54,751 nt of DNA from Bacteroidales bacterium (GTDB lineage Bacteria > Bacteroidota > Bacteroidia > Bacteroidales > UBA932). Where the stretch lies: assembly GCA_017615615.1 (NCBI GenBank), contig JAFZZW010000043.1, positions 1-54,751 on the forward strand, read 5' to 3'. The notes under the pieces are model-generated. The model was given only the letters and a program-made list of their open reading frames with translations, ran no database searches and was not told the origin of the DNA. A program made the translations under genes and the position numbers. This document shows, in pieces, positions 1-9,035 of this stretch (the first letter of the stretch is position 1; every line of letters begins with the position of its first letter).

Positions 1-27
1 CAACTCCGGGCACCAGGTCCGGAGTTG
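1..27 (-). terminator. Hairpin ending the zapA / 6S-like RNA transcript
   Basis: Positions 1-9 and 19-27 form a perfect 9-base inverted repeat (CAACTCCGG / CCGGAGTTG) around a 9-base loop. Read on the minus strand it lies just after the 3' arm of the predicted 6S-like RNA, so it is a natural transcript end. The U-tract that would follow falls outside the window, so intrinsic termination is inferred. Confidence 0.55.
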
Positions 28-30
28 TTT

Positions 31-203
31 ATAAAATAGCCGTCAGCCGAATTGTCCGAAAATGATGGGCAATAATGATTTGGGGGCCGGACTGGATCGG
101 GGATCCCGTCGGGGCGGGCCTGCCTTCCTCACTCCGAGCTTTCCCGGTTCTGGAAGAACTTTGATGTTTTCAGCTCTTGGGCCTGACGGCTAAGCTATTT
201 TAT
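31..203 (-). ncRNA. ssrS: Candidate 6S-like RNA downstream of zapA
   Basis: There is no good ORF here. The two ends of the interval are complementary: 183-190 plus 196-203 pair with 39-46 plus 31-38, giving a 16-bp closing stem interrupted by a 5-base bulge. The interior is GC-rich and of a length (about 173 nt) typical of 6S RNA, and the hairpin at 1-27 follows on the same strand. 6S RNA binds the RNA polymerase housekeeping holoenzyme and lies next to zapA in several bacterial groups; I recall this for Bacteroidota too but cannot verify it here. The 5' arm overlaps the zapA stop codon (195-197), so the RNA may be processed from the zapA mRNA. I could not confirm the central bubble, so an ordinary structured 3' UTR is the alternative. 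Confidence 0.5.
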
Positions 204-479
204 TCCCGCAAGATAGGCGTCGGTCTGGTCCTTGAGGTCCTTGACCTCGGCGCCGAGCTCCTTCATAAGCTTCTGGCAGGCGATGCGGTTGACCGTTTCG
301 TTAAGCGTAACGATTATCAGTTTGTCCAGGACTGATTTGTCCGGATACTTGATGTCGTAGGAGTTGAACTTGCGGTTGATTTCGTCTGCGGCGGTACGCA
401 TGGTCTCTTCCATCTCGGGGGTGGCGGCAACCATGGGGAATTCCGTTCCGGCTATCTTGAGTTTGATATTCTGCGCCAT
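195..479 (-). CDS. zapA: Cell division protein ZapA
   Basis: The 94-residue protein has the ZapA layout: an N-terminal beta-rich globular part starting KLKIAGTEFPM, then a helical dimerisation/coiled-coil half containing DKLIIVTLNETVNRIA. ZapA binds FtsZ filaments in the cytoplasm and bundles them in the Z ring. It begins 3 bases after the stop of the upstream coiled-coil gene, so the two form one operon. The stop codon lies inside the 5' arm of the predicted 6S-like RNA, an unusual overlap. Start ATG at 477-479. Length and sequence fit the Bacteroidota ZapA family well. Confidence 0.88.
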   Translation of the reverse strand: MAQNIKLKIAGTEFPMVAATPEMEETMRTAADEINRKFNSYDIKYPDKSVLDKLIIVTLNETVNRIACQKLMKELGAEVKDLKDQTDAYLAGIK

Positions 480-482
480 TTG

Positions 483-752
483 CTATCCCTCCAACAGTTT
501 GATGCAACGGTCGATTTCCCGTACAAGCTTGGTAATGCGGGCCTTGGCCTCTGCAGGGTCCCCTGCTCCGCTGAAGGCGTACTGGAGTTTGAGGTTGTCG
601 ATCCTGGAATCCAGTTCCGAGGCATGGGCCTTGCAGGCGGCAAGCTCTTCCCGGCACTGCTGCAACTCAGCGGCAAGGGCGTCCGCCCGTTGCTTCTGGT
701 TCTCATACAGAGAGATGAGTTTGTCGATATTGGTTTTGATTTCTTCTAACAT
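483..752 (-). CDS. Small coiled-coil protein upstream of ZapA
   Basis: The 89-residue protein is almost entirely helical, with heptad-like spacing over residues 1-55 (IDKLISLYENQKQRADALAAEL) and a second helix at the C-terminus. There is no signal peptide or membrane segment. Its place directly before zapA suggests a partner in division, perhaps analogous in role to ZapB, but sequence alone does not show this. I chose the ATG at 750-752 over the TTG at 759-761, because that TTG is part of the TATTTTTG promoter box and would not be transcribed. The resulting mRNA would be leaderless or nearly so. Confidence 0.72.
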   Translation of the reverse strand: MLEEIKTNIDKLISLYENQKQRADALAAELQQCREELAACKAHASELDSRIDNLKLQYAFSGAGDPAEAKARITKLVREIDRCIKLLEG

Positions 753-758
753 CGCACA

Positions 759-789
759 CAAAAATAGGAAAATAATTCAGACTTGTCAA
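759..789 (-). promoter_or_regulatory. Bacteroidota-type promoter for coiled-coil gene-zapA
   Basis: On the minus strand, TTG (787-789) is followed after 20 bases by TATTTTTG (759-766), matching the Bacteroidota -33/-7 consensus TTTG-N19-21-TAnnTTTG. It overlaps the last codons and stop of the wecA-like gene, so the division genes can be expressed independently of the polysaccharide operon. The predicted start of transcription is within a few bases of the ATG at 752. Confidence 0.65.
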
Positions 790-1931
790 GATTTAGGAAC
801 AGAATCCAGTTTGACGTTGCGGGATATTGCCAGCAGAATAATCAAGTATATGACAATGTCCACTACGAAGAGCAGGTTGATGCATAATGTCAGGTTGCTG
901 ATGAACAATCTGGTCATCAAGGCATTAAGGACCACTATGGAAAAATCCATTCCAAGTATGACAACAAGCGTTTGCCTCATAGTCAGTCCACAGCGCATCA
1001 ACAGATGATGAATGTGGTTGTCGTCCGCTTCGAAAGGACTCTTGTGATTAATAATGCGCGTGACGAACAGCCGGATCACATCCATCAACGGGATCAACAA
1101 TGAAGAAAAGATAATGATGATATATTTTCCATTGGTAATCATGCCGTTACGGCCGCCGAAAGAGCATATGGAGACAATCAGGAAGCAGATTATCAGGCCA
1201 AGGGTAAGAGATCCGGTATCTCCCATATAAAGCTTGGTCTTTTTCTTGGAGCTGCCGAACACATTGAAAAGCCAGAAAGCCAGGACGGCACCAAGCATCG
1301 TAACGGAAACAGTGGAATAAATAAAACGCCGTTCGCGGATGAAAATGAAAGCCAGAATCCCCAAGGTAATCATGGCAATACCCGAGGCCAGCCCGTCAAT
1401 GCCGTCAATCATATTGATGGCATTGGTAATGAACATGAACAGGAGGACGGTAAACGGCATGCCTATGTAGAAAGGTATTCTCTCAATGCCGAACAGCCCA
1501 TAGAAACTGTTCAGCCAGATACCGGACGACACCAGGATGGAAGACGCCAGAAACTGTACCAGAAACTTCATCTTGTAACTCAGGTCGGACAGATCGTCCA
1601 GAATGCCAAGGACATACAGCAGCATAGCGCTGCCGAGCATAAAAGTCAATCTGATTATCATAGTTGCATCCGGATCCGGAGCGCTCATAATGCCTAGCCT
1701 ATACAGAAAGCCGATGCTGAACGCCGTGACTATCATCAGCGTCGGCATGAATGACATGCCGCCAAGACGTGGTACCGGAATCTTATGTACCTTTCGTTCG
1801 TCAGGAATGTCGAAAATCCTGTTTTTGTAGGAAACGACGAGCAACAACTTGACTATCGCCGCGCCAACGGCCAGAGCCAGAACAAAATCTATGAACAGAA
1901 TCAGATAGAAATATGAAGTCATGTCCACCAT
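786..1931 (-). CDS. wecA: Undecaprenyl-phosphate GlcNAc-1-phosphate transferase (WecA/TagO/MraY family)
   Basis: This is a 381-residue polytopic inner-membrane enzyme. It transfers a sugar-1-phosphate (probably GlcNAc-1-P from UDP-GlcNAc) to undecaprenyl phosphate, the first step of glycan assembly. Family motifs are clear: DER-VHK near 44-50, DDLSD at 112-116, NMIDGIDG at 173-180, GDTGS at 237-241 and a DDNHIHH stretch near residue 290. Absence of a MraY-type pentapeptide region and the setting in a polysaccharide locus favour WecA/TagO over MraY. It is the last gene of the polysaccharide operon, 8 bases after the nucleotidyltransferase gene. The exact sugar cannot be fixed from sequence. 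Confidence 0.9.
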   Translation of the reverse strand: MVDMTSYFYLILFIDFVLALAVGAAIVKLLLVVSYKNRIFDIPDERKVHKIPVPRLGGMSFMPTLMIVTAFSIGFLYRLGIMSAPDPDATMIIRLTFMLGSAMLLYVLGILDDLSDLSYKMKFLVQFLASSILVSSGIWLNSFYGLFGIERIPFYIGMPFTVLLFMFITNAINMIDGIDGLASGIAMITLGILAFIFIRERRFIYSTVSVTMLGAVLAFWLFNVFGSSKKKTKLYMGDTGSLTLGLIICFLIVSICSFGGRNGMITNGKYIIIIFSSLLIPLMDVIRLFVTRIINHKSPFEADDNHIHHLLMRCGLTMRQTLVVILGMDFSIVVLNALMTRLFISNLTLCINLLFVVDIVIYLIILLAISRNVKLDSVPKS

Positions 1932-1939
1932 AACGGTTT

Positions 1940-3013
1940 CTACTTTATATACCCTTTACGAAGGCGCCAGAAATAATGCCAAACGAGAAATAATGGAAGG
2001 CTCAAGACCTCTGAAGGATAATAGGCCAGAAAACGGAGAGCACGTCTAAGCTTTCGCTTTCCATGCATAAGCCTGCTCTCGTCCATACTGTGAGCGTTTC
2101 GGGAATCGAACTTGCCGAAATTGCCGGAAACCAGTATCTCTTCCAGCAGAAACTTTCCCTGACGATAATCAGGTTTACATAGCATTAGATCAGGGTCTAT
2201 GGCGAACACTTCCCTAAGAATATACATTACTCCTGCAGCAAATCGCATCATTCCCAACGACTTAAGGTCTTTAATAACATTTTTGCGCGTTTGGCTGTCA
2301 AGAACATTCAAAACATAGTAATAGTCCAGCAGCTGACGGAATCCGATACCTTCATCAAGGACATGGCGATAAATGTGGATAAGGAGGTACACGGCGCTCA
2401 TCCGGAGCGTGGTGATACTGAAGCCCAATTCACCCACATAGTTTCCAAACTGCGAATCAGCATTGGACGAGAAATACTTTTGGAGCTTGCGGTTGTAACA
2501 CGGGGAATTCATCCAGGTAGGGGTAAAGTGCACTTCCACGCTTACACCCTTAATGATATGTGTATGGCAATGATGGTATACGATATCGGTCACCGTACAT
2601 TTGTCTTTAAGGAAAGCCAGGACTACATCCCGGTCCCCTTCAACCCAGATGTCAATGTCCCCGCTTTGACGAAGCGACGGATCGGGATATAACGAAGCCA
2701 CGCCCAGCCCCTTCAAGATGCAGGATCGGAAACCACCGGCGGCGAACAGTTCGCTGAGATACTTACATGCTGCCTTCAGGCGCTCATTCTTCTGCTGTAC
2801 CTTTTCCGACATCATCGCCCAGCGCGAATAGACACCGAGCGGCACCTCGATCTTATCGTGGAGGGAATCGATGACCGGGAAAGTGACTGCCACCAGATTG
2901 TGCTTGGAACATGTGGACAGGAGGTCATCCCACTGCTCCCTGTTCTGGGGAACGCTTTCCAGGTTGTCCCTTACGCCAAGAGCTATCTGTATCAGTTCAA
3001 AAAAAGGATTCAT
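1940..3013 (-). CDS. Nucleotidyltransferase-like protein of the polysaccharide locus (NTP_transf_5 type)
   Basis: This 357-residue soluble protein has the signature of the uncharacterised nucleotidyltransferase family often seen in surface-polysaccharide loci: a lysine-containing ILKG motif near 99-102, then SGDIDIWV at 117-124, whose two aspartates are the expected metal ligands of a polymerase-beta-type fold. The C-terminal half is helical. No substrate is known for this family as far as I know; nucleotidyl transfer to a polymer or a lipid-linked sugar is conceivable. It sits between fcl and wecA with gaps of 9 and 8 bases, so it is co-transcribed with them. Confidence 0.75.
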   Translation of the reverse strand: MNPFFELIQIALGVRDNLESVPQNREQWDDLLSTCSKHNLVAVTFPVIDSLHDKIEVPLGVYSRWAMMSEKVQQKNERLKAACKYLSELFAAGGFRSCILKGLGVASLYPDPSLRQSGDIDIWVEGDRDVVLAFLKDKCTVTDIVYHHCHTHIIKGVSVEVHFTPTWMNSPCYNRKLQKYFSSNADSQFGNYVGELGFSITTLRMSAVYLLIHIYRHVLDEGIGFRQLLDYYYVLNVLDSQTRKNVIKDLKSLGMMRFAAGVMYILREVFAIDPDLMLCKPDYRQGKFLLEEILVSGNFGKFDSRNAHSMDESRLMHGKRKLRRALRFLAYYPSEVLSLPLFLVWHYFWRLRKGYIK

Positions 3014-3022
3014 CCGTATCAG

Positions 3023-3964
3023 TTATCTTTCGGCCCTCATGGGGTTGGTAAGAAAATCATGGTATGACAGCCTGATGCCGTCTTCCAGCTCGGTTTTATA
3101 AGTCCAGCCCAAAGCCGTGGCCTTGGAAACGTCAAGGAGCTTGCGCGGGGTGCCGTTGGGACGTGTCGTATCCCATTTGATTGCGCCTTCATACCCCACC
3201 ACTTTCGCCACCAGTTCGGTAAGGGCCTTGATGGTAAGTTCCTTGCCGGTACCTGCGTTGACTGTCTCGTTGCCGCTGTAATTGTTCATCAGGAACACGC
3301 AGAGATTGGCCAGATCGTCGACATAGAGGAACTCCCGGAGCGGACTGCCGTCGCCCCAGCAGGTCACCTCCGGAAGACCGGCCACCTTGGCCTCGTGGAA
3401 ACGGCGTATCAACGCCGGCAGCACATGGCTGTGCTCCGGATGGTAGTTGTCGTTGGGGCCATAGAGGTTCGTGGGCATCACGCTGATAAAGTCGGTCCCG
3501 TACTGGCGGTTGAGGAATTCGCAATACTTGAGACCGCTGATTTTGGCAAGGGCGTAAGCCTCGTTGGTTTTCTCGAGGGATCCCGTCAGCAGGCAATCCT
3601 CCTTCATTGGCTGCGGCGCCATGCGCGGATAAATGCATGACGAGCCGAGGAACTCCAGCTTCTTGCAGCCGTTCTTCCATGCTGAATGGATGACGTTCAT
3701 CTCAAGCACCATGTTGTCGTACATGAAGTCTGCCAGAGCGTTCTGGTTGGCTACTATTCCGCCCACTTTAGCTGCGGCCAGAAACACGTATTCAGGCTTC
3801 TCGGAAGCGAAGAATGCCTCAACATCGGCCTGCCTGGTGAGGTCGAGTTCCTTGTGCGTACGGGTAATTATGTTGTCATACCCCTGCCGTTTCAGCTCCC
3901 GCACGATGGCGCTTCCCACCATTCCGCGGTGGCCTGCGACGTAAATCTTGCTATCCTTCAGCAT
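3023..3964 (-). CDS. fcl: GDP-L-fucose synthase
   Basis: The protein converts GDP-4-keto-6-deoxymannose to GDP-L-fucose by epimerisation and NADPH-dependent reduction. At 313 residues it has full family length. The Rossmann motif GHRGMVG is at 11-17, and the catalytic Ser (108/109), Tyr137 and Lys141 of the extended SDR triad (SSCIYP and YALAK) are present. It starts 3 bases after gmd ends, and the pair makes the pathway from GDP-mannose to GDP-fucose complete. This implies fucose, or a derivative, in the surface polymer built by this locus. Confidence 0.95.
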   Translation of the reverse strand: MLKDSKIYVAGHRGMVGSAIVRELKRQGYDNIITRTHKELDLTRQADVEAFFASEKPEYVFLAAAKVGGIVANQNALADFMYDNMVLEMNVIHSAWKNGCKKLEFLGSSCIYPRMAPQPMKEDCLLTGSLEKTNEAYALAKISGLKYCEFLNRQYGTDFISVMPTNLYGPNDNYHPEHSHVLPALIRRFHEAKVAGLPEVTCWGDGSPLREFLYVDDLANLCVFLMNNYSGNETVNAGTGKELTIKALTELVAKVVGYEGAIKWDTTRPNGTPRKLLDVSKATALGWTYKTELEDGIRLSYHDFLTNPMRAER

Positions 3965-3967
3965 CGC

Positions 3968-5014
3968 CTATCCTTTATTCAAATCGTGCCGAACCATTAT
4001 ACGTACAAGCTCCTCAAAGGTGGTCTTGCGCGGGTTCCAGCCAAGGACAGTCTTAGCCTTGGTGGGATCGCCAAGCAACTGCTCCACTTCCGCGGGACGG
4101 AAATACCTTGGATCAACCTCAACAAGCACTTTGCCTGTTTTGGTGTCGATTCCTTTCTCTTCCACGCCCGAGCCTTCCCAACGGAGCTGTATTCCGGCTT
4201 CCTTGAAAGCAAGGGAGCAGAACTCGCGTACGCTGTGGTATTCGCCGGTGGCGATAACGAAGTCGTCGGGCTTGTCCTGCTGAAGCATCAGCCACATGCA
4301 TTCCACATAGTCTTTGGCATAACCCCAGTCGCGCATGGCATTCAGGTTGCCCAGGTAAAGCTTATCCTGAAGGCCCTTGGCTATACGTGCCGCCGCCAGC
4401 GTAATCTTGCGGGTTACGAACGTCTCGCCGCGGCGTTCGCTCTCGTGGTTGAACAATATGCCGTTGCAGCAGAACATACCGTAGCTCTCTCGGTAGTTCT
4501 TCATTATCCAGTAGCCGTACAGCTTTGCGACTCCGTACGGGCTGCGGGGATAAAACGGCGTGGTTTCCTTCTGGGGAATCTCCTGCACAAGGCCGTAGAG
4601 TTCGGAGGTGGATGCCTGGTAGATGCGGCAGCTGTCCGCCAAACCGGCTATACGAACTGCCTCCAGCAAGCGCAGAGTGCCCATTGCGTCGACGTCCGCA
4701 GTAAACTCAGGCACGTCGAAGGAGACCTTAACATGGCTCTGTGCAGCGAGGTTGTAAATCTCGTCCGGCTTGATTTCCGTGATGATGCGGATGAGGCTGC
4801 TGGAATCGGTCATGTCGCCCCAATGGAGTTCGACGAGCCTCTTCTTTTTCATATCCCGCACCCATTCGTCAAGGTACAGGTGTTCAATTCTGCCCGTATT
4901 GAACGAGGAACTGCGCCTCAGTATGCCATGGACCTCGTAGCCTTTTTCTATAAGGAATTCGGCAAGGAATGAGCCGTCCTGACCGGTGATTCCTGTTATC
5001 AGTGCTTTTTTCAT
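3968..5014 (-). CDS. gmd: GDP-mannose 4,6-dehydratase
   Basis: This enzyme makes GDP-4-keto-6-deoxy-D-mannose from GDP-mannose with tightly bound NADP. The 348-residue protein has the typical Gmd start with GITGQDG at 8-14, the [11 protein letters not shown] substrate-binding stretch at 33-43, the active-site Thr/Ser and Glu near 135-138, and Tyr160-x3-Lys164. Its start overlaps the stop of the WecG/TagA-type gene by 4 bases (5011-5014), indicating translational coupling. The product feeds Fcl, the next gene. Confidence 0.95.
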   Translation of the reverse strand: MKKALITGITGQDGSFLAEFLIEKGYEVHGILRRSSSFNTGRIEHLYLDEWVRDMKKKRLVELHWGDMTDSSSLIRIITEIKPDEIYNLAAQSHVKVSFDVPEFTADVDAMGTLRLLEAVRIAGLADSCRIYQASTSELYGLVQEIPQKETTPFYPRSPYGVAKLYGYWIMKNYRESYGMFCCNGILFNHESERRGETFVTRKITLAAARIAKGLQDKLYLGNLNAMRDWGYAKDYVECMWLMLQQDKPDDFVIATGEYHSVREFCSLAFKEAGIQLRWEGSGVEEKGIDTKTGKVLVEVDPRYFRPAEVEQLLGDPTKAKTVLGWNPRKTTFEELVRIMVRHDLNKG

Positions 5015-5754
5015 ATCTGTTGATTGCTCTTATTCTTTTTGGCGCGCCGCCGTTCCGCCATATATAGCCGGGGCAGCGTAGCGACGATCCAGAAGCAGCG
5101 TTTTATCTGCTTGCCCGGGTTTTGGAATAAGCGGTAGATGAACTCCAGGTGGTGTTTCTGCATCCACGCAGGGCATCTGGCCTCATCCTGGCCGCTGAAG
5201 AAGTTGAATACCGCCCCGACGCCTATCATCACGCCGCTGCTCAGGTGAGGCAGAAGAAGGTTCATGAAACGCTCCTGCTTGGGAGCCCCCAGGGCCACCC
5301 ATATTATTTTTGCCCCGTCAGCTTCTATCGCCTTCGCTATACCGGGGTAATCGAACTGCTCGACTTTCCTGAACGGGAGTTCCATGAAGGTCATGCCGTC
5401 TACATCGGGATTCATTTCCTTCAGATGAGAGCGCAAAGCATCAAGGGTTTCCTGATTGGTGCCAAGGAACAGCATCCTGTATTTGCGGGACGAGACAATA
5501 TCGCGGAAGATGTCGGACCCGCAATACTGCTGGTATTTGATTCCATAAATGGACTTCAGGTATACCGGCACCCAGCTGCTGTCGCAGATTGCGAACATTC
5601 CGCCGTTGACCACCTTAAGATAATCCGGGTCACGGTTTGCGGTATTGAGTACGACGCCGTCGGCTACGCATATATATCCCTTCTGCGCCTTTTCGATTGC
5701 CTCGTGGACGGCCTGTTTGTCGAATTCGTAGTTAATGTTGAAGTAGTTGTTCAT
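5011..5754 (-). CDS. WecG/TagA/CpsF-family glycosyltransferase
   Basis: The 247-residue protein belongs to the GT26 family, which transfers ManNAc (TagA) or ManNAcA (WecG) to GlcNAc-PP-undecaprenol at the inner face of the membrane. Visible signatures are the [17 protein letters not shown] segment at 49-65, with a conserved acidic residue, and GAPKQE at 156-161. The basic C-terminal tail (GKQIKRCF and RRRAKKNK) is expected for membrane association. Because wecB is in the locus but no UDP-ManNAc dehydrogenase (wecC) is seen, ManNAc is the more likely donor sugar. It overlaps the upstream GT2 gene by 23 bases and gmd by 4. Confidence 0.87.
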   Translation of the reverse strand: MNNYFNINYEFDKQAVHEAIEKAQKGYICVADGVVLNTANRDPDYLKVVNGGMFAICDSSWVPVYLKSIYGIKYQQYCGSDIFRDIVSSRKYRMLFLGTNQETLDALRSHLKEMNPDVDGMTFMELPFRKVEQFDYPGIAKAIEADGAKIIWVALGAPKQERFMNLLLPHLSSGVMIGVGAVFNFFSGQDEARCPAWMQKHHLEFIYRLFQNPGKQIKRCFWIVATLPRLYMAERRRAKKNKSNQQI

Positions 5755-6577
5755 ACTTCTTACCGAATAACTTGATGAACCGAATCAAAAAAAACCGTTT
5801 GGCAAGGCCGTAGCGACTCCACATCTGCATCTGTTTTTCGTTATGCAACAATTCCAGGGATTTCCTTATATCGTTTTGCAAATGTGAGTAACCTTGATGC
5901 ATGTAAGCCGACCTTAAAGCAAAAGAATAGGCCTCTTTTTTTTGTGGACTTGATACAGACAGGCCAGTCTTGGACAACCGATAGTATGTCAGGTATTCAT
6001 CAATATTCGCAAGCCTCCCGACAGTCCCCAACTGCAAAAGAAGATCCAGATCTTCATTCCCCTTGGGAATTCGGTAACACCCTATACTTTCAACAGCATC
6101 TTTCCTGTACATCAATGTAGTATGAGCCATTGGGAAATGCATGGTTACCAACCGCCTGACGATGCTCTCATGTCCCTGGGGAAACCTTGAATGAGGTATC
6201 ACCCTGTCCCCATATCTGTAATAAATATTGCCGCCCACACAACTGACTTCCGGATGTGAGTCCAGATAGTCGACCTGTTTCGCCAAACGATCCTTTACAG
6301 AAACATCATCATCGTCAATCCGGGCTATGTACTCACCTTTGGACTTGGAGATTCCATAAGTGAGCGATGACCCCAAGCCGGAATTCTCTTTTCTGTAAAC
6401 TACGATCCTGCTGTCTTGAGTAAACGATCTGATGAAAGGTTCCAAAGGTTCCCGAGAGCCGTCATCGACAATCAAAAATTCAAAATCGCTGAACGTCTGA
6501 TTCAAAATTGATTCAACCGTCTCTTTCAAATAGCCTGCGTTCGAATTGAAGGCCGCCATTAACACTGTTACTTTCAT
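5732..6577 (-). CDS. Family 2 glycosyltransferase
   Basis: This 281-residue GT-A fold enzyme starts MKVTVLMAAFNS and has IVDDGS at 37-41 and a DDDD metal/nucleotide-binding cluster at 88-91, as in GT2 transferases that add a sugar to a growing lipid-linked oligosaccharide. I chose the ATG at 6575-6577, one base after the previous gene's stop. An upstream start at 6610 would add 11 unconserved residues and overlap that gene. There is no membrane segment. The sugar cannot be deduced. The AT-richer base use suggests the exchangeable core of the polysaccharide locus. Confidence 0.83.
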   Translation of the reverse strand: MKVTVLMAAFNSNAGYLKETVESILNQTFSDFEFLIVDDGSREPLEPFIRSFTQDSRIVVYRKENSGLGSSLTYGISKSKGEYIARIDDDDVSVKDRLAKQVDYLDSHPEVSCVGGNIYYRYGDRVIPHSRFPQGHESIVRRLVTMHFPMAHTTLMYRKDAVESIGCYRIPKGNEDLDLLLQLGTVGRLANIDEYLTYYRLSKTGLSVSSPQKKEAYSFALRSAYMHQGYSHLQNDIRKSLELLHNEKQMQMWSRYGLAKRFFLIRFIKLFGKKYEQLLQH

Positions 6578-6578
6578 A

Positions 6579-7802
6579 TCAGTAAGATCGTTTTGAGACA
6601 AGATCTTCAATCCAACTCTGATACGTTGAAACTACAGACTCCGGTTCAAATCTATGCCAGTAGGAATAATCAAAGGTCAAAATTGAAGGATAGTCAGTAA
6701 TTGCACGATATAGGAACGATGCTATTGATTCCGTGTCATTATTGGAGAAAACCGTATGATTGGAATTACGGAGTTCCCGTTCCAGAACCGATCCTATTGG
6801 GGTGATGCCCAACACCGGACGCCGGAAATAGAAATACTTCAGAATCTTTGATGGGAAAAAAAGGTTGTCGGGATTAACCCCGTCAATAGCCAGAAAAAGA
6901 TTCGACTGCTGATAATACTTCTCACACTCTTCAGCCGACATGATGCCATGAATATTGAACAAATCGTCCAGGGCCTTCTTCTTTATCAGCTTCTTGTCCT
7001 CTTCCTTCACACTTCCTATGAAATGTACCTCAACCCTGTCGCGCACATCCGGATGTCTTTGCATCAATGTATCAATTGCCATGATGAACGGCTCCGCGGT
7101 CCTGTTAAGCATGAAATTACCTATGTGCGTAACAATCAAACGGCCACTCGCGGTGACAGGCTGCGGCTCAGTTTTCGGGAGAGGAACAGAGAGAGGTAAA
7201 ACGACCACTTTTTTCCCGATCTCGGGGCCATAACGGGTTCGCCATGCTTCAGCGATTACCTCGTTATCATGTATGATAAGATCTGCCTGTTCAGCAGCAA
7301 TCCGTTCCATTTCCCAATCTTTGTCTTTAAAAAACTTTGTTTTGAAAGGACGATATGGATTGTCTGCCCAAGGGTCATAAAACTGCATAACCCATGGTAA
7401 GCCGGTTGTTTGTTTAATCTTCAATGCGGCCCAATGACTGGCCACGGGATAAGAAACGGAATGAATGTAGTCCGGCTGGATGCGGCAACAATCGATATCC
7501 CGTAGAATTTTTTTCACTGTCCTTTTTCCCCACGCTCTCCATTCATAATCCGGCAGCCATGTCAAATCGGGCAAAACCAGCCTCCTGACAGCTGCGGCAA
7601 AGTACTGCACCCATCTGTCTTCGTGAACAAAACTGACGTAGTCGGGGATTCTGTCCAACAGGGGTTTCCTGTCTGAAGTATACACCATCGGTTGCCAGCA
7701 ATCATTCGGCATGGCTTCCACAAAAGCCCTAAGGCATTCACCTACAGGAGAATGAGAAGCCTGATAATACCGGTTGATGAACAATGGCCTGATAATATGC
7801 AT
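6579..7802 (-). CDS. Glycosyltransferase (GT4-like)
   Basis: A 407-residue protein with the two-domain GT-B look: an N-terminal acceptor domain (HIIRPLFINRYYQASHSPVGE) and a C-terminal donor domain containing VTHIGNFMLNRTAEPFIMAI and FFPSKILKYFYFRRPVLGI, where a nucleotide-sugar site is expected. It is probably a cytoplasmic sugar transferase of the repeat-unit assembly. It lies 12 bases after the next upstream glycosyltransferase gene. Sequence similarity to well-known enzymes is only general, so donor and linkage are unknown. Composition is AT-richer than the housekeeping genes of the window. Confidence 0.77.
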   Translation of the reverse strand: MHIIRPLFINRYYQASHSPVGECLRAFVEAMPNDCWQPMVYTSDRKPLLDRIPDYVSFVHEDRWVQYFAAAVRRLVLPDLTWLPDYEWRAWGKRTVKKILRDIDCCRIQPDYIHSVSYPVASHWAALKIKQTTGLPWVMQFYDPWADNPYRPFKTKFFKDKDWEMERIAAEQADLIIHDNEVIAEAWRTRYGPEIGKKVVVLPLSVPLPKTEPQPVTASGRLIVTHIGNFMLNRTAEPFIMAIDTLMQRHPDVRDRVEVHFIGSVKEEDKKLIKKKALDDLFNIHGIMSAEECEKYYQQSNLFLAIDGVNPDNLFFPSKILKYFYFRRPVLGITPIGSVLERELRNSNHTVFSNNDTESIASFLYRAITDYPSILTFDYSYWHRFEPESVVSTYQSWIEDLVSKRSY

Positions 7803-7814
7803 TTGTTTAGTTGG

Positions 7815-9035
7815 CTACTCGAATTGTCTGGCTTTTTTATTGAGAAAAAAGTAAAGATTCAGCAGCGGATGCAAAAACTTACGCATTCTTCTTTCCCGAG
7901 TATATTCATGTCTGTATACAGCGTCATACGCCGCCTTATCATACTGATACCGAACGCCCTCCAGAACATCATGAAGCACGGACATATTCTTATTGAAATC
8001 CAATTCCCGCTCCGCATAATCTCTGGCTTTCACTTTCATTTCCGCCAGGTCTTCCCTCCCGTCCACGAATCCCTGCATCAGAGATGCTAGAGAATCTATA
8101 TCAGCAACTGCCAAGGGCCAATAATATCCATCCTCACGGCAGAAGTAATAATCGACTTTACATACTCGCCCGAAATCCCTCTCAATGAACTCATTCATAG
8201 GAGCATTGTCTATCGTAATACAAGCAAGGCCGGAAGAAGCTGCTTCCATCAATGTCAATCCGATACCGTCCAGACGAGAGGGATATACATAAACATCTGC
8301 CATGTAATATAATCCAGGAGCAGATACCGTCTTCTCTATCACAACAAGGGATCCTTCACCGGCAAGTTCGTCGATAACGGACTTCAAGTTTGGAAATACT
8401 GTTGCCAGACTGACTTGTGCATGAATAATGAGGCGGGCTTTTTGCCGGTCTTTCAATCGGTAAAAAGCGGAAATGACGTGATCGGCACCCTTGCGATATG
8501 GGTCCATTCCCGCAGAGTTGAAGAAGGTGACTTTCTCATGTTTATCAACACCGGGTGTATATAGATTGATATCTGTACCCCACTTCAAATAATGTGCACG
8601 AGGGTTGTCGCGGAATGCAAACGCATGTCGTTTTGTGTTGCAGATCAAACAATCATATATGTCATAGAGAGGAATCAACGTCTCAGTATAGTAATCTATA
8701 TACGCAGCGGTTTTAACCTTCCATTGCTTACACCATAGCAACGGCATGAAAACTTGTTGTTCATTGAAAAAAACAAGTTCAATACGGTTTTCGTCTATCC
8801 AACGCTTAAAATCTCTCTTCTTGATGAATGTACTGCCGTAAATGGACCAGTCGGCCCAGTCACGGGGAGCCCAGTGAACATTTGGGAGGTCCCATTTCGG
8901 ATCATTTTTCCCGCTCTTTTCCCCTCCTCTGGCGTATATAAACACTTCATCAGTCTTCTGAAGAATGTTCATATACTGCCTGGAAACATATGATGCCCCA
9001 CGTTCAAACCAAGTGGTTACGATTCCGATTCTCAT
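7815..9035 (-). CDS. Family 4 glycosyltransferase
   Basis: The 406-residue protein is a GT-B transferase with a clear C-terminal donor-site signature: YVYPSRLDGIGLTLMEAASSGLACI, followed by an acidic NEFIE stretch, the usual position of the second glutamate of the E-x7-E region. The N-terminus MRIGIVTTWFERGASYVSRQ is the usual first beta-strand and glycine loop. It overlaps wecB by 4 bases, so translation is probably coupled. It is expected to act at the cytoplasmic membrane on undecaprenyl-linked repeat units. The donor sugar is unknown. Confidence 0.85.
   Translation of the reverse strand: MRIGIVTTWFERGASYVSRQYMNILQKTDEVFIYARGGEKSGKNDPKWDLPNVHWAPRDWADWSIYGSTFIKKRDFKRWIDENRIELVFFNEQQVFMPLLWCKQWKVKTAAYIDYYTETLIPLYDIYDCLICNTKRHAFAFRDNPRAHYLKWGTDINLYTPGVDKHEKVTFFNSAGMDPYRKGADHVISAFYRLKDRQKARLIIHAQVSLATVFPNLKSVIDELAGEGSLVVIEKTVSAPGLYYMADVYVYPSRLDGIGLTLMEAASSGLACITIDNAPMNEFIERDFGRVCKVDYYFCREDGYYWPLAVADIDSLASLMQGFVDGREDLAEMKVKARDYAERELDFNKNMSVLHDVLEGVRYQYDKAAYDAVYRHEYTRERRMRKFLHPLLNLYFFLNKKARQFE

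Noticed and set aside
90..140. RNase P RNA-like GAGTGAGGAA motif (minus strand)
   Set aside because: Only this short stretch resembles RNase P RNA; the length (about 170 nt) and the missing conserved core rule it out.
3686..4972. Long open frame (428 codons) on the plus strand
   Set aside because: It is antisense to fcl and gmd, which have full motifs on the minus strand; the frame stays open because of GC-rich codon bias, and its product has no recognisable domain.
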